Origin: Mucilaginibacter mallensis | Lineage (GTDB): Bacteria; Bacteroidota; Bacteroidia; Sphingobacteriales; Sphingobacteriaceae | Direction of reading: 5' to 3' | Assembly (NCBI RefSeq): GCF_900105165.1 | Contig: NZ_LT629740.1 | Coordinates: 2,976,001 to 3,040,000 of the forward strand | Length of the DNA stretch: 64,000 nt | Shown: one piece after another, positions 1 through 8,696 of the stretch | Layout: every line of letters starts with the position of its first letter | How positions within the stretch are numbered: the first letter of the stretch is position 1 | The notes under the pieces: generated by a model | What the model saw: only the letters and a program-made list of their open reading frames with translations | What the model was told of the DNA's origin: nothing | The model's database searches: none | Position numbers and translations under genes: made by a program

Positions 1-88
1 AGGATGACAGCGGAAAAATCTTCTTCGACTTGCATATCCGCCCTGCACGGTGAAGAAGATCCTTCACTATCGTTCAGGATGACAATGG
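1..88. repeat. REP-like palindromic intergenic element (copy A, cut by the window start)
   Basis: Arms ATCTTCTTC (18-26) and GAAGAAGAT (52-60) form an inverted repeat. The right flank, read on the minus strand, contains GAACGATAGTGA and GATCTTCT, the same blocks seen in the element at 8537-8630. The left end lies outside the window. It sits between genes and has no ORF. Confidence 0.55.
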
Positions 89-126
89 GGAGTTAAAAAA
101 ATAAGTCTTACACAAGATAAAACAAG

Positions 127-153
127 AAAGGCCCGTTCAATGAACGGGCCTTT
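127..153. terminator. Rho-independent terminator, probably bidirectional
   Basis: A perfect GC-rich stem, GGCCCGTTC / GAACGGGCC with a 3-base loop, is flanked by A-rich and T-rich tracts. It lies just after the stop of the minus-strand DUF4199 gene at 174-725. Confidence 0.8.
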
Positions 154-173
154 TGCTTTATAGGTATGTAGAG

Positions 174-725
174 CTAAACTGCGGGGTCAACATAAGTGGT
201 TTCGTCATTGATATCAAAGGGTGGTTTTTCATTTTTAAATATGGCAGCGCCTATTAAGGCCAGTACCACACCAATAATAGCTGTTAAAATAGCTAAAACT
301 ACAGCACCGATCATTGGTCCTAATCTTTTTGCAATATCCATCGCTTTGTCAATCTGATCGCTTGACATTCCTTTTTGTACCATTGCATCCCGTTGGGTGC
401 TTAATGCCTGATCAAAAATTTGTGGACTTAAAAAGGTCAAATATATGTATATAAATATCGCCATTATTATGCCTGATATAACGGCATATTTAAATCCGGT
501 TGCAAGCCCCTCACTAAATGTAATGTACCCCCCATGCTGATCTTTATACTCTTTTTGCGCCAAAAACATAAAGGCAATAAAAGGGATATATCCCAAATAT
601 TTAGCTGATGAACTTTGATCAATATTTAAAAACTGGAATGTATACGTTATTACTATAGAAATAATAACATAAATTATAGCCCATTTAAAGGCTGTTTGAT
701 TTGAACTTGGTAATTTGGTTTCCAT
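174..725 (-). CDS. DUF4199 domain-containing membrane protein
   Basis: This 183-aa protein is predicted from an ATG at 725 (METKLPSS...). A longer reading frame to 812 exists, but its upstream part runs into the terminator hairpin at 801-834, so the shorter start is preferred. There are four hydrophobic segments: near residues 12-32, 40-56, a long central one near 78-98, and a C-terminal one near 135-162. Between TM2 and TM3 lies the Gly/Phe-rich stretch GGYITFSEGL that is typical of DUF4199. The family is widespread in Bacteroidota and its function is unknown. A related DUF4199 gene lies directly upstream, so this looks like a tandem paralogue pair of inner-membrane proteins. Confidence 0.85.
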   Translation of the reverse strand: METKLPSSNQTAFKWAIIYVIISIVITYTFQFLNIDQSSSAKYLGYIPFIAFMFLAQKEYKDQHGGYITFSEGLATGFKYAVISGIIMAIFIYIYLTFLSPQIFDQALSTQRDAMVQKGMSSDQIDKAMDIAKRLGPMIGAVVLAILTAIIGVVLALIGAAIFKNEKPPFDINDETTYVDPAV

Positions 726-800
726 GTGAATTGGTTTGTTTATTTTTAAAGATAGATATTTCAATTTATTGTTACACAAAATATTATGCAGTAAAAAAGC

Positions 801-834
801 AAAAAGGGCCATTCAAGTTGAACGGCCCTTTTAA
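801..834. terminator. Hairpin terminator between the two DUF4199 genes
   Basis: The stem AAAAGGGCC-TTCAA / TTGAA-GGCCCTTTT has one A/C mismatch and is followed by T or A runs on both strands. It resembles the hairpin at 127-153, so the downstream DUF4199 gene is bracketed by two similar hairpins. Confidence 0.7.
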
Positions 835-853
835 TTCATAAAATGCGGGTCTG

Positions 854-1435
854 TTATGCCTTTAGATAAGTTGGTGATTCTTTTTTACTGATCGCCCCAA
901 TTAATATAGCCAGTACAAATAAAAGTATAATATTCTCAACAAAATTTGTTACTATACCGCCAACACTTGTCCCCTGCCCATCCCCAAATTGTTTTCTCAT
1001 CTCAGCTATCTTTATATCGATCTTTGCTTGTGGTATACCCTGTTGCTTGTACATATCTGCAGAGTTTTTCAGCATGGCAGTTTCCGTTTTTGGGGCCATA
1101 TCAGGCTCAGCCAATTTAACAAACGCCAGGTCCCTGCCAATAACTAACAAAACATAACTGGTAAGTACCATAACAAAAGCACCCGTTACCGCCTGCTTAA
1201 AAGTGAGGTACCCGCCAACCGTACTTCTTAAATTAAATGCAAAATAAATAGCAGCAGCAAGCGGTATAATGGTTGAAAATCCATAAAGCACCACTAATGC
1301 CATAACGGGGGTTGTGCTGGCAGATGTTATAAAGTAAAATGAAACTATGGATAGCGCCAATACGATAAAACCTAAAATCAAACCCCTTATTAAACCACCT
1401 TTTCTAACCCGGCTATCAATACTTTCTTCTGGCAT
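854..1435 (-). CDS. DUF4199 domain-containing membrane protein
   Basis: A 193-aa membrane protein with hydrophobic segments near residues 15-37, 43-67, 83-103 and 163-184. The loop after TM2 carries GGYLTFKQAV, matching GGYITFSEGL of the neighbouring DUF4199 protein, and a charged helical stretch precedes the last TM. The function is unknown. It starts 5 bases after the stop of the acidic protein gene and ends just before a hairpin, so it is probably the last gene of the dihydroorotase-like / acidic protein / DUF4199 transcript. Confidence 0.85.
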   Translation of the reverse strand: MPEESIDSRVRKGGLIRGLILGFIVLALSIVSFYFITSASTTPVMALVVLYGFSTIIPLAAAIYFAFNLRSTVGGYLTFKQAVTGAFVMVLTSYVLLVIGRDLAFVKLAEPDMAPKTETAMLKNSADMYKQQGIPQAKIDIKIAEMRKQFGDGQGTSVGGIVTNFVENIILLFVLAILIGAISKKESPTYLKA

Positions 1436-1440
1436 ATCAA

Positions 1441-2109
1441 TTAATTAAACGCTTGTAATATATCATAAACTGCCATATCAAAATCCGGACTTACAGCATG
1501 ATCGGCAATATTTTTTCTACTTTCTTCAGTTGATTCAATATTTTGAAAGAAGCACATCATCGGGTAAAAAAGCTCTTTTACTTCCGAATCTTCGGGCAAG
1601 CTTAGGGCCACTTTGTTGATCTCTGCAGGCGGACTATCAATCAATATCTGGTTAGCAATAACGGGCTCGTAAATACGATATTCATCCTGAAACTCATCCT
1701 CATCAACCAGTAAAAATTCTTTCAGATAATCTTCCAGTTCGGGTTCAATATCCTCGTCTTCGCACTCATTAAGATAGAGCAGCAGATTTAGCAATTCGGT
1801 TCCCCTATCCAATGTTTGTTCTTCAATATCTTCCCATTCTGCAGTTTCCAGGTAGTCATCTTCCAGTTTCTTTACATCAGCACTGAAAAAGTTGATGAGC
1901 AACAGGTCGAAAAACACCTCGCGCAAAACTTCAATTTCGGGATTATCATCAAAAACCTCGTCCAGTTCATCAACCTTGGTTAAAAAGTCTTCGTCTGATT
2001 CAAAAACTTCACCAAAAACTTCGGTAAGTTGTGTTGCATCAAAGCTGTTATATTCAGAAAACGCTACCAGAGCATCTCCTATCGCTATTTCAATTTTTGA
2101 ATCGATCAT
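1441..2109 (-). CDS. Acidic protein of unknown function
   Basis: A 222-aa, strongly acidic, mainly helical protein with many Glu/Asp runs (for example ECEDEDIEPELEDYLKEF). It has no signal peptide or membrane segment, so it is probably cytoplasmic. No catalytic motif is recognisable. The start codon overlaps the 3' end of the upstream dihydroorotase-like gene by 4 bases, which indicates translational coupling. I do not recognise the family. Its position between a pyrimidine-pathway-like gene and DUF4199 genes gives no clear role. Confidence 0.8.
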   Translation of the reverse strand: MIDSKIEIAIGDALVAFSEYNSFDATQLTEVFGEVFESDEDFLTKVDELDEVFDDNPEIEVLREVFFDLLLINFFSADVKKLEDDYLETAEWEDIEEQTLDRGTELLNLLLYLNECEDEDIEPELEDYLKEFLLVDEDEFQDEYRIYEPVIANQILIDSPPAEINKVALSLPEDSEVKELFYPMMCFFQNIESTEESRKNIADHAVSPDFDMAVYDILQAFN

Positions 2110-3368
2110 GTTGTTTTGGTTTTAAAAAGGTGATTGTTGTTATATACTAACATTACTTTACCTTTTAAATTCTGCCCTATAAAGGGAGAATTATAAGATT
2201 TCGACTGGTTGTTTTTCCGGGTATATTCCCATTCAGCATCCACATCAAATAAGGTTAGGTTTGCTTTGCTGCCTTCCGCTATTACTGCAGGTTCAACATT
2301 TAATATTGTACGCGGGTTTATTGCTAATTTTTCTACCAGGAGGTTAATATCCAGTCCGGTTGATAATGCAGTTGAAAAAGCAGTTTGCAGAGCTATCATA
2401 CCAAATTCAGCTACTTCAAACTCTACATCTTTAAATTCAACTTCGTGCGGTGTATGTTGTGATACTATAGCGTCAATTGTACCGTCTTTTAAGCCCTTTA
2501 TAAGCGCTTTCACATCCTTTTGGGTACGTAGTGGGGGTTTTACTTTATACTGGCTGTCAAAGCCCGTTAAAGCCTCATCTGTTAAGAGCAAATGATGCGC
2601 GGCAACATCGCAGGTTACCTTTAAGCCTTTGCGCTTAGCTTCTTTTATTAATTCAACAGAGCGCTCGGTTGAAATAGTGCTGAAGTGGATCTTCGAGCCA
2701 GTATATTCAGCCAGGTAAAGATCGCGGGCTATCATCAGTTCTTCAGCTAATGATGGAATACCTTTCATTCCCAATAACGTGCTTACTTCCCCCTCGTGTA
2801 CCTTTGCTTTGCCGGCTATGGCTGTGTCTTCAGGATATGAAAGTATCAGCGCGTCGAAACCTTGCGTGTAAAGTAAAGCACGTTCCATTAAACCCGCATC
2901 CTGTACCGGGCGGTTTCCATCGGTAAAGGCTTTTGCGCCACTCAGGAACATATCATACATTTCGGCCAGGTCCTTGCCATCACGTTTGTGCGAGATGGTG
3001 CCCATCGGGTAAACATCAACCAGGTTATTTTTAGCGCGGTTAAGCAGGTATTCCACTTCGGCTTTTGAATGTACGGGTGGCTGGGTATTGGGCATTAAAG
3101 CCAGGCCGGTAAAACCACCTGCCATTGCTGCCTTTGTACCGGTTTGCAGGTCTTCCTTGGTTTCTAGTCCTAATTCCCCAATGTTGCAGTTCAGATCAAA
3201 AAAACCGGGGGATACATATTTGCCTTTCGCATCAACAGTTTCCACATCGGCATCTATATTTGATGCAATGGAGCTGATATGCCCTTTTTCAATCAGGATA
3301 TCGGCAACTTTTTGATGAAATGGAGAATTGGGATCAATAATTGTCGCGGATTTGATAAGCAAATTCAT
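2106..3368 (-). CDS. Dihydroorotase-like amidohydrolase lacking metal ligands (PyrC-prime type)
   Basis: A 420-aa protein with the full-length amidohydrolase/dihydroorotase architecture: an N-terminal composite-domain strand (IKSATIIDP), the barrel entry SPGFFDL and the TPHE region near the end of the barrel. The family's metal ligands are replaced. The HxH after strand 1 is N60-x-N62 (DLNCNIGE), the usual Asp-His-Ala-Pro-His motif is SQHTPH, and the His-bearing HVST motif reads FSTIST. It is therefore probably catalytically inactive. Inactive PyrC-like subunits that stabilise aspartate transcarbamoylase are known in other bacteria, and that role is possible here. It lies 41 bases after the BatA-like gene and overlaps the next gene by 4 bases. 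The ATG at 3368 gives a normal family N-terminus. Confidence 0.85.
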   Translation of the reverse strand: MNLLIKSATIIDPNSPFHQKVADILIEKGHISSIASNIDADVETVDAKGKYVSPGFFDLNCNIGELGLETKEDLQTGTKAAMAGGFTGLALMPNTQPPVHSKAEVEYLLNRAKNNLVDVYPMGTISHKRDGKDLAEMYDMFLSGAKAFTDGNRPVQDAGLMERALLYTQGFDALILSYPEDTAIAGKAKVHEGEVSTLLGMKGIPSLAEELMIARDLYLAEYTGSKIHFSTISTERSVELIKEAKRKGLKVTCDVAAHHLLLTDEALTGFDSQYKVKPPLRTQKDVKALIKGLKDGTIDAIVSQHTPHEVEFKDVEFEVAEFGMIALQTAFSTALSTGLDINLLVEKLAINPRTILNVEPAVIAEGSKANLTLFDVDAEWEYTRKNNQSKSYNSPFIGQNLKGKVMLVYNNNHLFKTKTT

Positions 3369-3409
3369 TTGCGCAGCTTTAAGAGTGGTTTTATTTTGAT
3401 CTATACTGA

Positions 3410-5452
3410 TTACTGAACTACTTGTTTAACAGGCTTATAGTACCTCACAAGCAATATTTCAGCAGCCAGAAATATCAATGCCAAAATTATACAAAGTTTC
3501 CATAATTGTAAGCCAATATTTAATTCACTTATCTCGCCTTTTAATGAGGCTTTGCTACTCTGCAATATATCAGCAGTTTTAGGTAATATTTTAGCCAGAT
3601 CAGCCTTGTTATAATAGCTCAGATCCGATTCGCTCCTGTTATCATTAAAGTCCAGTACGGCGAGACTACTATCCTGTTTTTTCAGATCATAAGTACCGGA
3701 TTCATTTACCTGGTCTGCTATATAAAGCAAGGTACTTCCCTCCTGCTGGCGAACATCGGGGATAATGCTCACCTGACCCTTAACCAACTTTAACAATTGC
3801 TTTTCATTGGTTTGTACAGGTGCTATTTCAATAGTTTCATCGTGCCCCAGTGTGTAAAACAAGGGCTGATCGTGCCCGCTAAGCAAGGCTATGCGGAACA
3901 TTACCGGTAAAAAGAGCGCATGGTGCTGTAGATTACTGAAATCCTCATCTAGCGGTACTGCTGCTACATATACTTTCCCTTTGCCGCTGGCATTATCTTC
4001 CCAAAAAGATTGCCCGCCCGGTAATTGCATCAGGTTTTCATTCCTGCCGGATGACGCGCTTAACTGATAATATTTTTTCACTACCGGCAGATCCGGATTT
4101 TGAGGAAAAGAATCGAAGATATTTTTGAACACCTGGTTTTGCAGGTTGATAGCCGTAACTTTCGTGGCTTCTGTAATTAATTTTTCAGGATAAGCGGCAT
4201 TCACCGGCTGTAATAAGGAATGATAGCTGGACAAGTCCGCATCAACAGCGGGGAAAACCACCAAAGTACCGCCTTTACTAACATAAGACTTTAATTGCTG
4301 CGCCAGTCCGGTTGATATGGATTTAATATCGCTCAACACAATAAGCGGATAGGCATTTAACCCTGCATAATCTACATTCCCTGCAGGCACCCGTTGTGCA
4401 TTAAAAAATGGGTCGGAAGCGAAAACCGCCTTTAAATAAGTATTGGCAATACCATCATCTATCAATAAAACAGGCATTTGCTGTTTTACATTAAAGCTGA
4501 AATAAAACTGGTTATCAAACGTAACCGGGTTATCCTGTAATGTGATCTCGCCGCGTTGCCAGCCAGCCTGTAAACCCGAGAACGACAACGTATCATTTTG
4601 TGCAGATCGTGGTGCAATGGTATAACTCCCCAAAGCCTTTTGCTCGCCGTTGATCAATACCTTAAGGGGGATCTTTTCGGCTTTTTCATCAGCATAATTG
4701 TGCAGACGCACTACTAACTTCTCACTTTCGCCCGGGCGGTGTACAGCGCTTAATAAAGCAACAGAATCCACAGCTACATTGGGGAGGCTGCTTGCTTTAA
4801 GCTGTACCAGGCTGGTGTGTGTACCCGTATCTATCTTAAGAGCCTGCGATCCGGTTATATTTTTTTGAAAATCAGATATAATATAGATAGATCGTAATGC
4901 ATTCGGCTGCATCCCCAACAAACTTTGTTGTCTGTTTATAATCTGCTGTAAACTCCTGCTTTGCGGACTGATCTTTACCACATCCACCGCATCATTAAAC
5001 TCATCCCGGTTCAATAAACGCTGATGTTTCCCCTCAAAATCCTGCGTAAGTAATTGAAACCGGTCGTTTATCCCATAAGCTGATGCGATCTCCTTTGCAC
5101 GGCGTTTGGCTTCATCAAGTAATGTACCCTCGCTATTAAGGGTTTGCATGGAGTATGAATTATCAACAAAAACACTCACCACCTGCTGTGAGCCCGCATT
5201 TTCTGTATGCTGATTACTGATATACGGCCGGGTAAAAGCAAGTACCAAAAAGAAAAGAGCCAATAATCGTGCTGCAAGTATGAGCCGTTCCTTTAAATTC
5301 CTGCGGGATGACTGCTGCTCGTTTATTTCCTTTAAAAACTGTACATTACTGAAATACACTTTCTGGTATTTGCGAAAATTGAACAGGTGCACCAAAACAG
5401 GAATAGCCAGTAAAACCAATGCAAATAAAAAAGCGGGATATAATAGATGCAT
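3410..5452 (-). CDS. BatA domain-containing membrane protein with a VWA-like domain
   Basis: A 680-aa protein. The N-terminus has two TM segments (about 5-25 and 57-77) separated by the basic BatA-type segment LVHLFNFRKYQKVYFSNV. A von Willebrand A-like domain follows with a MIDAS-like DNSYSM (DxSxS) near residue 97. A long periplasmic/beta-rich part comes next, and a C-terminal TM near 650-670 precedes a short basic tail. BatA-type proteins are common in Bacteroidota and have been linked to stress tolerance and envelope integrity, but the substrate is unknown. A REP-like element lies upstream. Confidence 0.85.
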   Translation of the reverse strand: MHLLYPAFLFALVLLAIPVLVHLFNFRKYQKVYFSNVQFLKEINEQQSSRRNLKERLILAARLLALFFLVLAFTRPYISNQHTENAGSQQVVSVFVDNSYSMQTLNSEGTLLDEAKRRAKEIASAYGINDRFQLLTQDFEGKHQRLLNRDEFNDAVDVVKISPQSRSLQQIINRQQSLLGMQPNALRSIYIISDFQKNITGSQALKIDTGTHTSLVQLKASSLPNVAVDSVALLSAVHRPGESEKLVVRLHNYADEKAEKIPLKVLINGEQKALGSYTIAPRSAQNDTLSFSGLQAGWQRGEITLQDNPVTFDNQFYFSFNVKQQMPVLLIDDGIANTYLKAVFASDPFFNAQRVPAGNVDYAGLNAYPLIVLSDIKSISTGLAQQLKSYVSKGGTLVVFPAVDADLSSYHSLLQPVNAAYPEKLITEATKVTAINLQNQVFKNIFDSFPQNPDLPVVKKYYQLSASSGRNENLMQLPGGQSFWEDNASGKGKVYVAAVPLDEDFSNLQHHALFLPVMFRIALLSGHDQPLFYTLGHDETIEIAPVQTNEKQLLKLVKGQVSIIPDVRQQEGSTLLYIADQVNESGTYDLKKQDSSLAVLDFNDNRSESDLSYYNKADLAKILPKTADILQSSKASLKGEISELNIGLQLWKLCIILALIFLAAEILLVRYYKPVKQVVQ

Positions 5453-5535
5453 GTTTATTTATGTGCGTATTTTGATGTGCAGATGTGCTTATATGCAAAT
5501 GTGCAAATTATTTCCTTATCTCATTAAACAAAGGG

Positions 5536-5609
5536 TGTCACACTGAGCGCTAGTCGAAGTGTGTGGGCAGGCCTTTACGCTCATGCTTCGACTCGCGCTC
5601 AGCATGACA
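5536..5609. repeat. Palindromic intergenic element
   Basis: The left arm begins TGTCACACTGAGCGC and continues into AGTCGAAG. The right arm is its near-perfect reverse complement (CTTCGACT, GCGCTCAG, TGACA), giving about 21 of 24 paired positions around a 26-base centre. It lies between the BatA-like and helicase genes and looks like a dispersed REP/MITE-type repeat. Confidence 0.7.
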
Positions 5610-5629
5610 CCTCTCCCACGTTGCTTGGA

Positions 5630-7072
5630 TTAAAACTCCACCTCCCTCTTCGCATGGTAAAACTTATCGTTAAAGTTTACTAAAAATAGCTCCTTGGTGG
5701 CCCGCGTACAGGCGGTGTAAAACCAGCGCAGAAAATCCATATTCACCATTTCATCAGTCAGGTAACCCTGGTCAACAAAAACGGCATCCCATTGGCCGCC
5801 CTGTGCTTTATGACAAGTAATGGCATAGGCAAATTTTATTTGCAATGCATTGTAGTATGGGTTTAACTTTAACTCCTCGTGTTTTTGGCGCTTGTTGGTG
5901 ATGTGCTCATAATCTTTCATCACTTCTAAATAAAAGCGTTTCTGATCTGTAGGCTGCAGAGCCGGGGCTTCTGAATAAAGTGTATCCAGCATGATCTTGC
6001 AATCCAGTACCGGGTCTTCAGCATAATCAGTAAATTCCAGCTGCACATCCGCGAAGCGAAAACCATAAATCTCCTCAAACTTGCGCACCTTGCGTATTCG
6101 GGCAATATCGCCATTGGCAATAAAGCCGGTGCTGCCCTCCTCTTGATCCTGCAACCAGAAATAATTATTCTTAACCACCATCACCTGGTCGCCGCCGGTA
6201 AGTTCTTCCTCGCGCCATAATATGCGCCCACGGATCTGCCGGTTGTATAAATTAGCATTCTTGTTGGAGCGGCAAATAATGAGCGTATTTTCATCGCCAT
6301 ATTTATTGTAGGCATAGTTCAGCCCCTCTTCCAGCTTGTCACTCCCCATTCTGAACACATCCTTATAACCCTTGGTGATGATCTGAGGATTGCTGATCTC
6401 TTCCTGCCTGATGATATCCCGCACACGGGTAACGTTAAACAATATGCCCGAATCCTTTTGCTGGCGCAACACATCCGTAAGTTCGTAACTAAAAACGGTT
6501 AAGCCAAACTGCGCCTTCATCAGCTCTGGATCAAGCGCGGGACTTTCATCTGAACCAACCGGCGGCAACTGAGCTGTGTCGCCTACCAGTAATAGCTTAC
6601 AATTCTTTTCATTATAAACGTATTTCACGAGGTCGTGCAGTAGCGTATCCCGGTTGTTTCCGCTGATCTCATCCGAGATCATAGATGCCTCATCAATTAT
6701 AAATATGGTATCAGTAGCCATATTATCGCCCGGTAAAAAAGATTCATCTACATTTAAAGCCGATTTTTTACGATAGATACGCTTATGAATAGTAAAAGCC
6801 TTGCGCCCCGAATAACTGCTGATCACTTTTGCCGCCCGGCCAGTAGGTGCCAGCAATACATATTTGTAGTTGTAATTGCGCAAAGCTTTCACCAAAGCAC
6901 TTACTATGGTGGTTTTACCCGTACCGGCGTAACCCTTTAATATAAAGCACTCTTCGCCGTTATCGCTCACAATAAAATCATGTAGTTTACCAAACAGCTC
7001 CATCTGCTGGGCAGTTGGTTCATGAGGGAATGCTTTGAGGATATGATCTGCTGACGACATAATTAAGTACAC
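5630..7072 (-). CDS. RecD-like ATP-dependent DNA helicase (SF1, UvrD C-terminal domain)
   Basis: A 480-aa protein that may start at residue 5 (MSSADH, position 7060). Walker A is GYAGTGKTT near residue 49 and Walker B is IFIIDEAS near residue 125. A glutamine motif (EPTAQQMELF) precedes them. The C-terminus carries the 2B/UvrD_C2 helicase motifs AYAITCHKAQGGQWD and WFYTACTRATKEL. This is the short RecD2-like / exonuclease V alpha-like form common in Bacteroidota, with no RecBC partner genes nearby. It probably unwinds DNA 5' to 3' in repair. It is a single-gene unit. Confidence 0.9.
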   Translation of the reverse strand: MYLIMSSADHILKAFPHEPTAQQMELFGKLHDFIVSDNGEECFILKGYAGTGKTTIVSALVKALRNYNYKYVLLAPTGRAAKVISSYSGRKAFTIHKRIYRKKSALNVDESFLPGDNMATDTIFIIDEASMISDEISGNNRDTLLHDLVKYVYNEKNCKLLLVGDTAQLPPVGSDESPALDPELMKAQFGLTVFSYELTDVLRQQKDSGILFNVTRVRDIIRQEEISNPQIITKGYKDVFRMGSDKLEEGLNYAYNKYGDENTLIICRSNKNANLYNRQIRGRILWREEELTGGDQVMVVKNNYFWLQDQEEGSTGFIANGDIARIRKVRKFEEIYGFRFADVQLEFTDYAEDPVLDCKIMLDTLYSEAPALQPTDQKRFYLEVMKDYEHITNKRQKHEELKLNPYYNALQIKFAYAITCHKAQGGQWDAVFVDQGYLTDEMVNMDFLRWFYTACTRATKELFLVNFNDKFYHAKREVEF

Positions 7073-7180
7073 TAATTAAGCGAATTAATACGAATAGCAC
7101 TAATTAAAACTATCATACCAGTTAAATTAATGCTATTTCGTGTTTCCTAAATTCGTGAAATTAGTGTTGCTAAAAAATAT

Positions 7181-7188
7181 TACTTTTG
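7181..7188 (+). promoter_or_regulatory. Bacteroidota -7 box (TAnnTTTG) for DUF3822-rsmD
   Basis: TACTTTTG matches TAnnTTTG and ends 9 bases before the ATG at 7198, so the transcript would be almost leaderless. No good -33 TTTG is visible at the expected spacing. Confidence 0.45.
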
Positions 7189-7197
7189 TTCAAGAGC

Positions 7198-8016
7198 ATG
7201 AGCGAAAATATTAACTACTACCGGGATAAAGATATACACCTGTACCAGGTTACTGATAATTATATTTTAGTACTGCAAATGTACCCGGATACATTCTCAT
7301 ATGCCATTGTTCATAAAAACAGGCTGGTTGCTATGGGAATTGATTGCAGTCTGGATGTTTTACACGAGCCCGGGCATAATCACGACCTTTTAAATTATAA
7401 TTTCAGGCAGATCGTAACCGGCCTGCCTTCCACCGGCTTCACCCTTGTGCCTACACTTTTATATAGTAAAGACCGAGTGGCTGATCTTGCACGTTTTTTA
7501 GATGTACAATCCCACGAGAAAGTAATTGCACAACCATTGGACAACGAAAATCACATCATTTATAAAGTTGATGAATCGTTAATTAACAGGGCAGAGCCAT
7601 ATAGTCTCGAAAATCCTGTTTTTTTGGCTAAAGGCTGGATAACCGCCATAGCCAATTATAATCCGCAGCCTAATAATTTATATTTAAATATAGATAACCT
7701 GAACTTAGTTGAGGTATTGTATTGTATAGGTGATAAAGTTCGCTTCTTTAACAGGTTCAATTTCTTTAACCCGGATGAACTGGTTTATTATGTAGCGCTT
7801 GCTGCTAAAGAACTCGATCTTCAACCTCAAAATTTAAACTTGATTTTAAGCGGCGATATCGAGTTGGATGATCGTAATGCAATCCGCCTTGCTGATTTTT
7901 TCAAAACTGTTGAACTTAACGACTTTAACTTACTGGATTATCCAGCTGAAGTTAAACCCCATAAAATACTGCCACTTATAGCTTTATCGTTATGCGCATC
8001 ATCGGAGGTGTTTTAA
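7198..8016 (+). CDS. DUF3822 family protein
   Basis: A 272-aa protein starting at the ATG at 7198 (MSENINYY). A TTG four codons upstream is less likely because it overlaps the -7 promoter box. No signal peptide or TM is seen. DUF3822 proteins of Bacteroidota are thought to have an actin/ASKHA-like fold; no active-site residues can be named here. The 3' end overlaps rsmD by 25 bases, and DUF3822-rsmD-coaD is a recurrent Bacteroidota order. Its function is unknown, and the coupling suggests a link to ribosome RNA modification or a shared housekeeping transcript. Confidence 0.85.
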   Translation: MSENINYYRDKDIHLYQVTDNYILVLQMYPDTFSYAIVHKNRLVAMGIDCSLDVLHEPGHNHDLLNYNFRQIVTGLPSTGFTLVPTLLYSKDRVADLARFLDVQSHEKVIAQPLDNENHIIYKVDESLINRAEPYSLENPVFLAKGWITAIANYNPQPNNLYLNIDNLNLVEVLYCIGDKVRFFNRFNFFNPDELVYYVALAAKELDLQPQNLNLILSGDIELDDRNAIRLADFFKTVELNDFNLLDYPAEVKPHKILPLIALSLCASSEVF

Positions 8017-8531
8017 AGGGGCTGCGATTAAATCCGCCTAAAAATTTACCTGTTCGCCCTACTACCGATCTGGCTAAAGAGGCTCTATTTAACATCCTGC
8101 TCAATAAAATTGAATTCGAAGGCATCAAAGTGCTCGACCTTTTCAGCGGAACGGGTAATATATCGCTGGAGTTTGCATCGCGGGGTGCTGCCGAAGTTGT
8201 TTCGATAGACCGCAGCATTCACTGCATCAATTACCTGAAAGATACCGCCCGCCAGCATAAGCTAACGCAGATAAAAACATTTAAGGCTGATGTATTGAAA
8301 TATCTGCAACTGGAAACCGAGCAATATGACCTCATATTCGCTGATCCACCGTATGATATGAACCAGATCCCCGAGCTACCCAAGATCATATTTGAGAAGA
8401 ACCTGTTGCTGCCAGGCGGTTTACTTATTGTTGAGCACCAATCTTTACAAAACCTGAGTAATCACCCGGCTTTTACCGAGCAACGAAAATATGGGCATTC
8501 GTCGTTTTCGTTTTTTCAAGTGAACCAGTAA
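7992..8531 (+). CDS. rsmD: 16S rRNA (guanine(966)-N(2))-methyltransferase RsmD
   Basis: A 179-aa class I SAM methyltransferase of normal RsmD length. It shows the N-terminal MRIIGGxLKG signature, a TTD-KEALFNIL stretch, the SAM-binding LDLFSGTGNISLE near residues 51-63, an acidic residue after strand 2 (SIDRS) and the catalytic FADPPYD near residue 115. RsmD methylates N2 of G966 in helix 31 of 16S rRNA during 30S assembly. The start overlaps the DUF3822 gene by 25 bases, which is consistent with translational coupling. Confidence 0.93.
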   Translation: MRIIGGVLKGLRLNPPKNLPVRPTTDLAKEALFNILLNKIEFEGIKVLDLFSGTGNISLEFASRGAAEVVSIDRSIHCINYLKDTARQHKLTQIKTFKADVLKYLQLETEQYDLIFADPPYDMNQIPELPKIIFEKNLLLPGGLLIVEHQSLQNLSNHPAFTEQRKYGHSSFSFFQVNQ

Positions 8532-8536
8532 TGCAG

Positions 8537-8630
8537 ATGTCATCTCGAACGATAGTGAGAGATCTTCTGCGATGGATTAACCGCGTTAATGTATGCTGTA
8601 GAAGATTCCTCCCTCCGGTCGAAATGACAT
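8537..8630. repeat. REP-like palindromic intergenic element (copy B)
   Basis: Outer arms ATGTCAT (8537) and ATGACAT (8630) and inner blocks (GATCTTCT / AGAAGAT) form a long imperfect palindrome. It shares GAACGATAGTGA and GATCTTCT with the element at 1-88 read on the opposite strand. It fills the rsmD-coaD gap, ahead of the coaD promoter. Confidence 0.7.
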
Positions 8631-8642
8631 TATGGTTTAACA

Positions 8643-8672
8643 TTGTCAGATTCCCGGTTTCTTTTATATTTG
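8643..8672 (+). promoter_or_regulatory. coaD promoter
   Basis: TTG at 8643-8645, a 19-base spacer and TATATTTG at 8665-8672 match the Bacteroidota consensus TTTG-N19-TAnnTTTG. It lies 24 bases upstream of the coaD ATG, so coaD has its own promoter despite being downstream of rsmD. Confidence 0.65.
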
Positions 8673-8696
8673 CAGTAACAACCTCATACGTTATAT

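Noticed and set aside
174..812. Longer start for the first DUF4199 gene at 812
   Set aside because: The added codons cross a terminator hairpin, and the shorter start gives the usual N-terminus.
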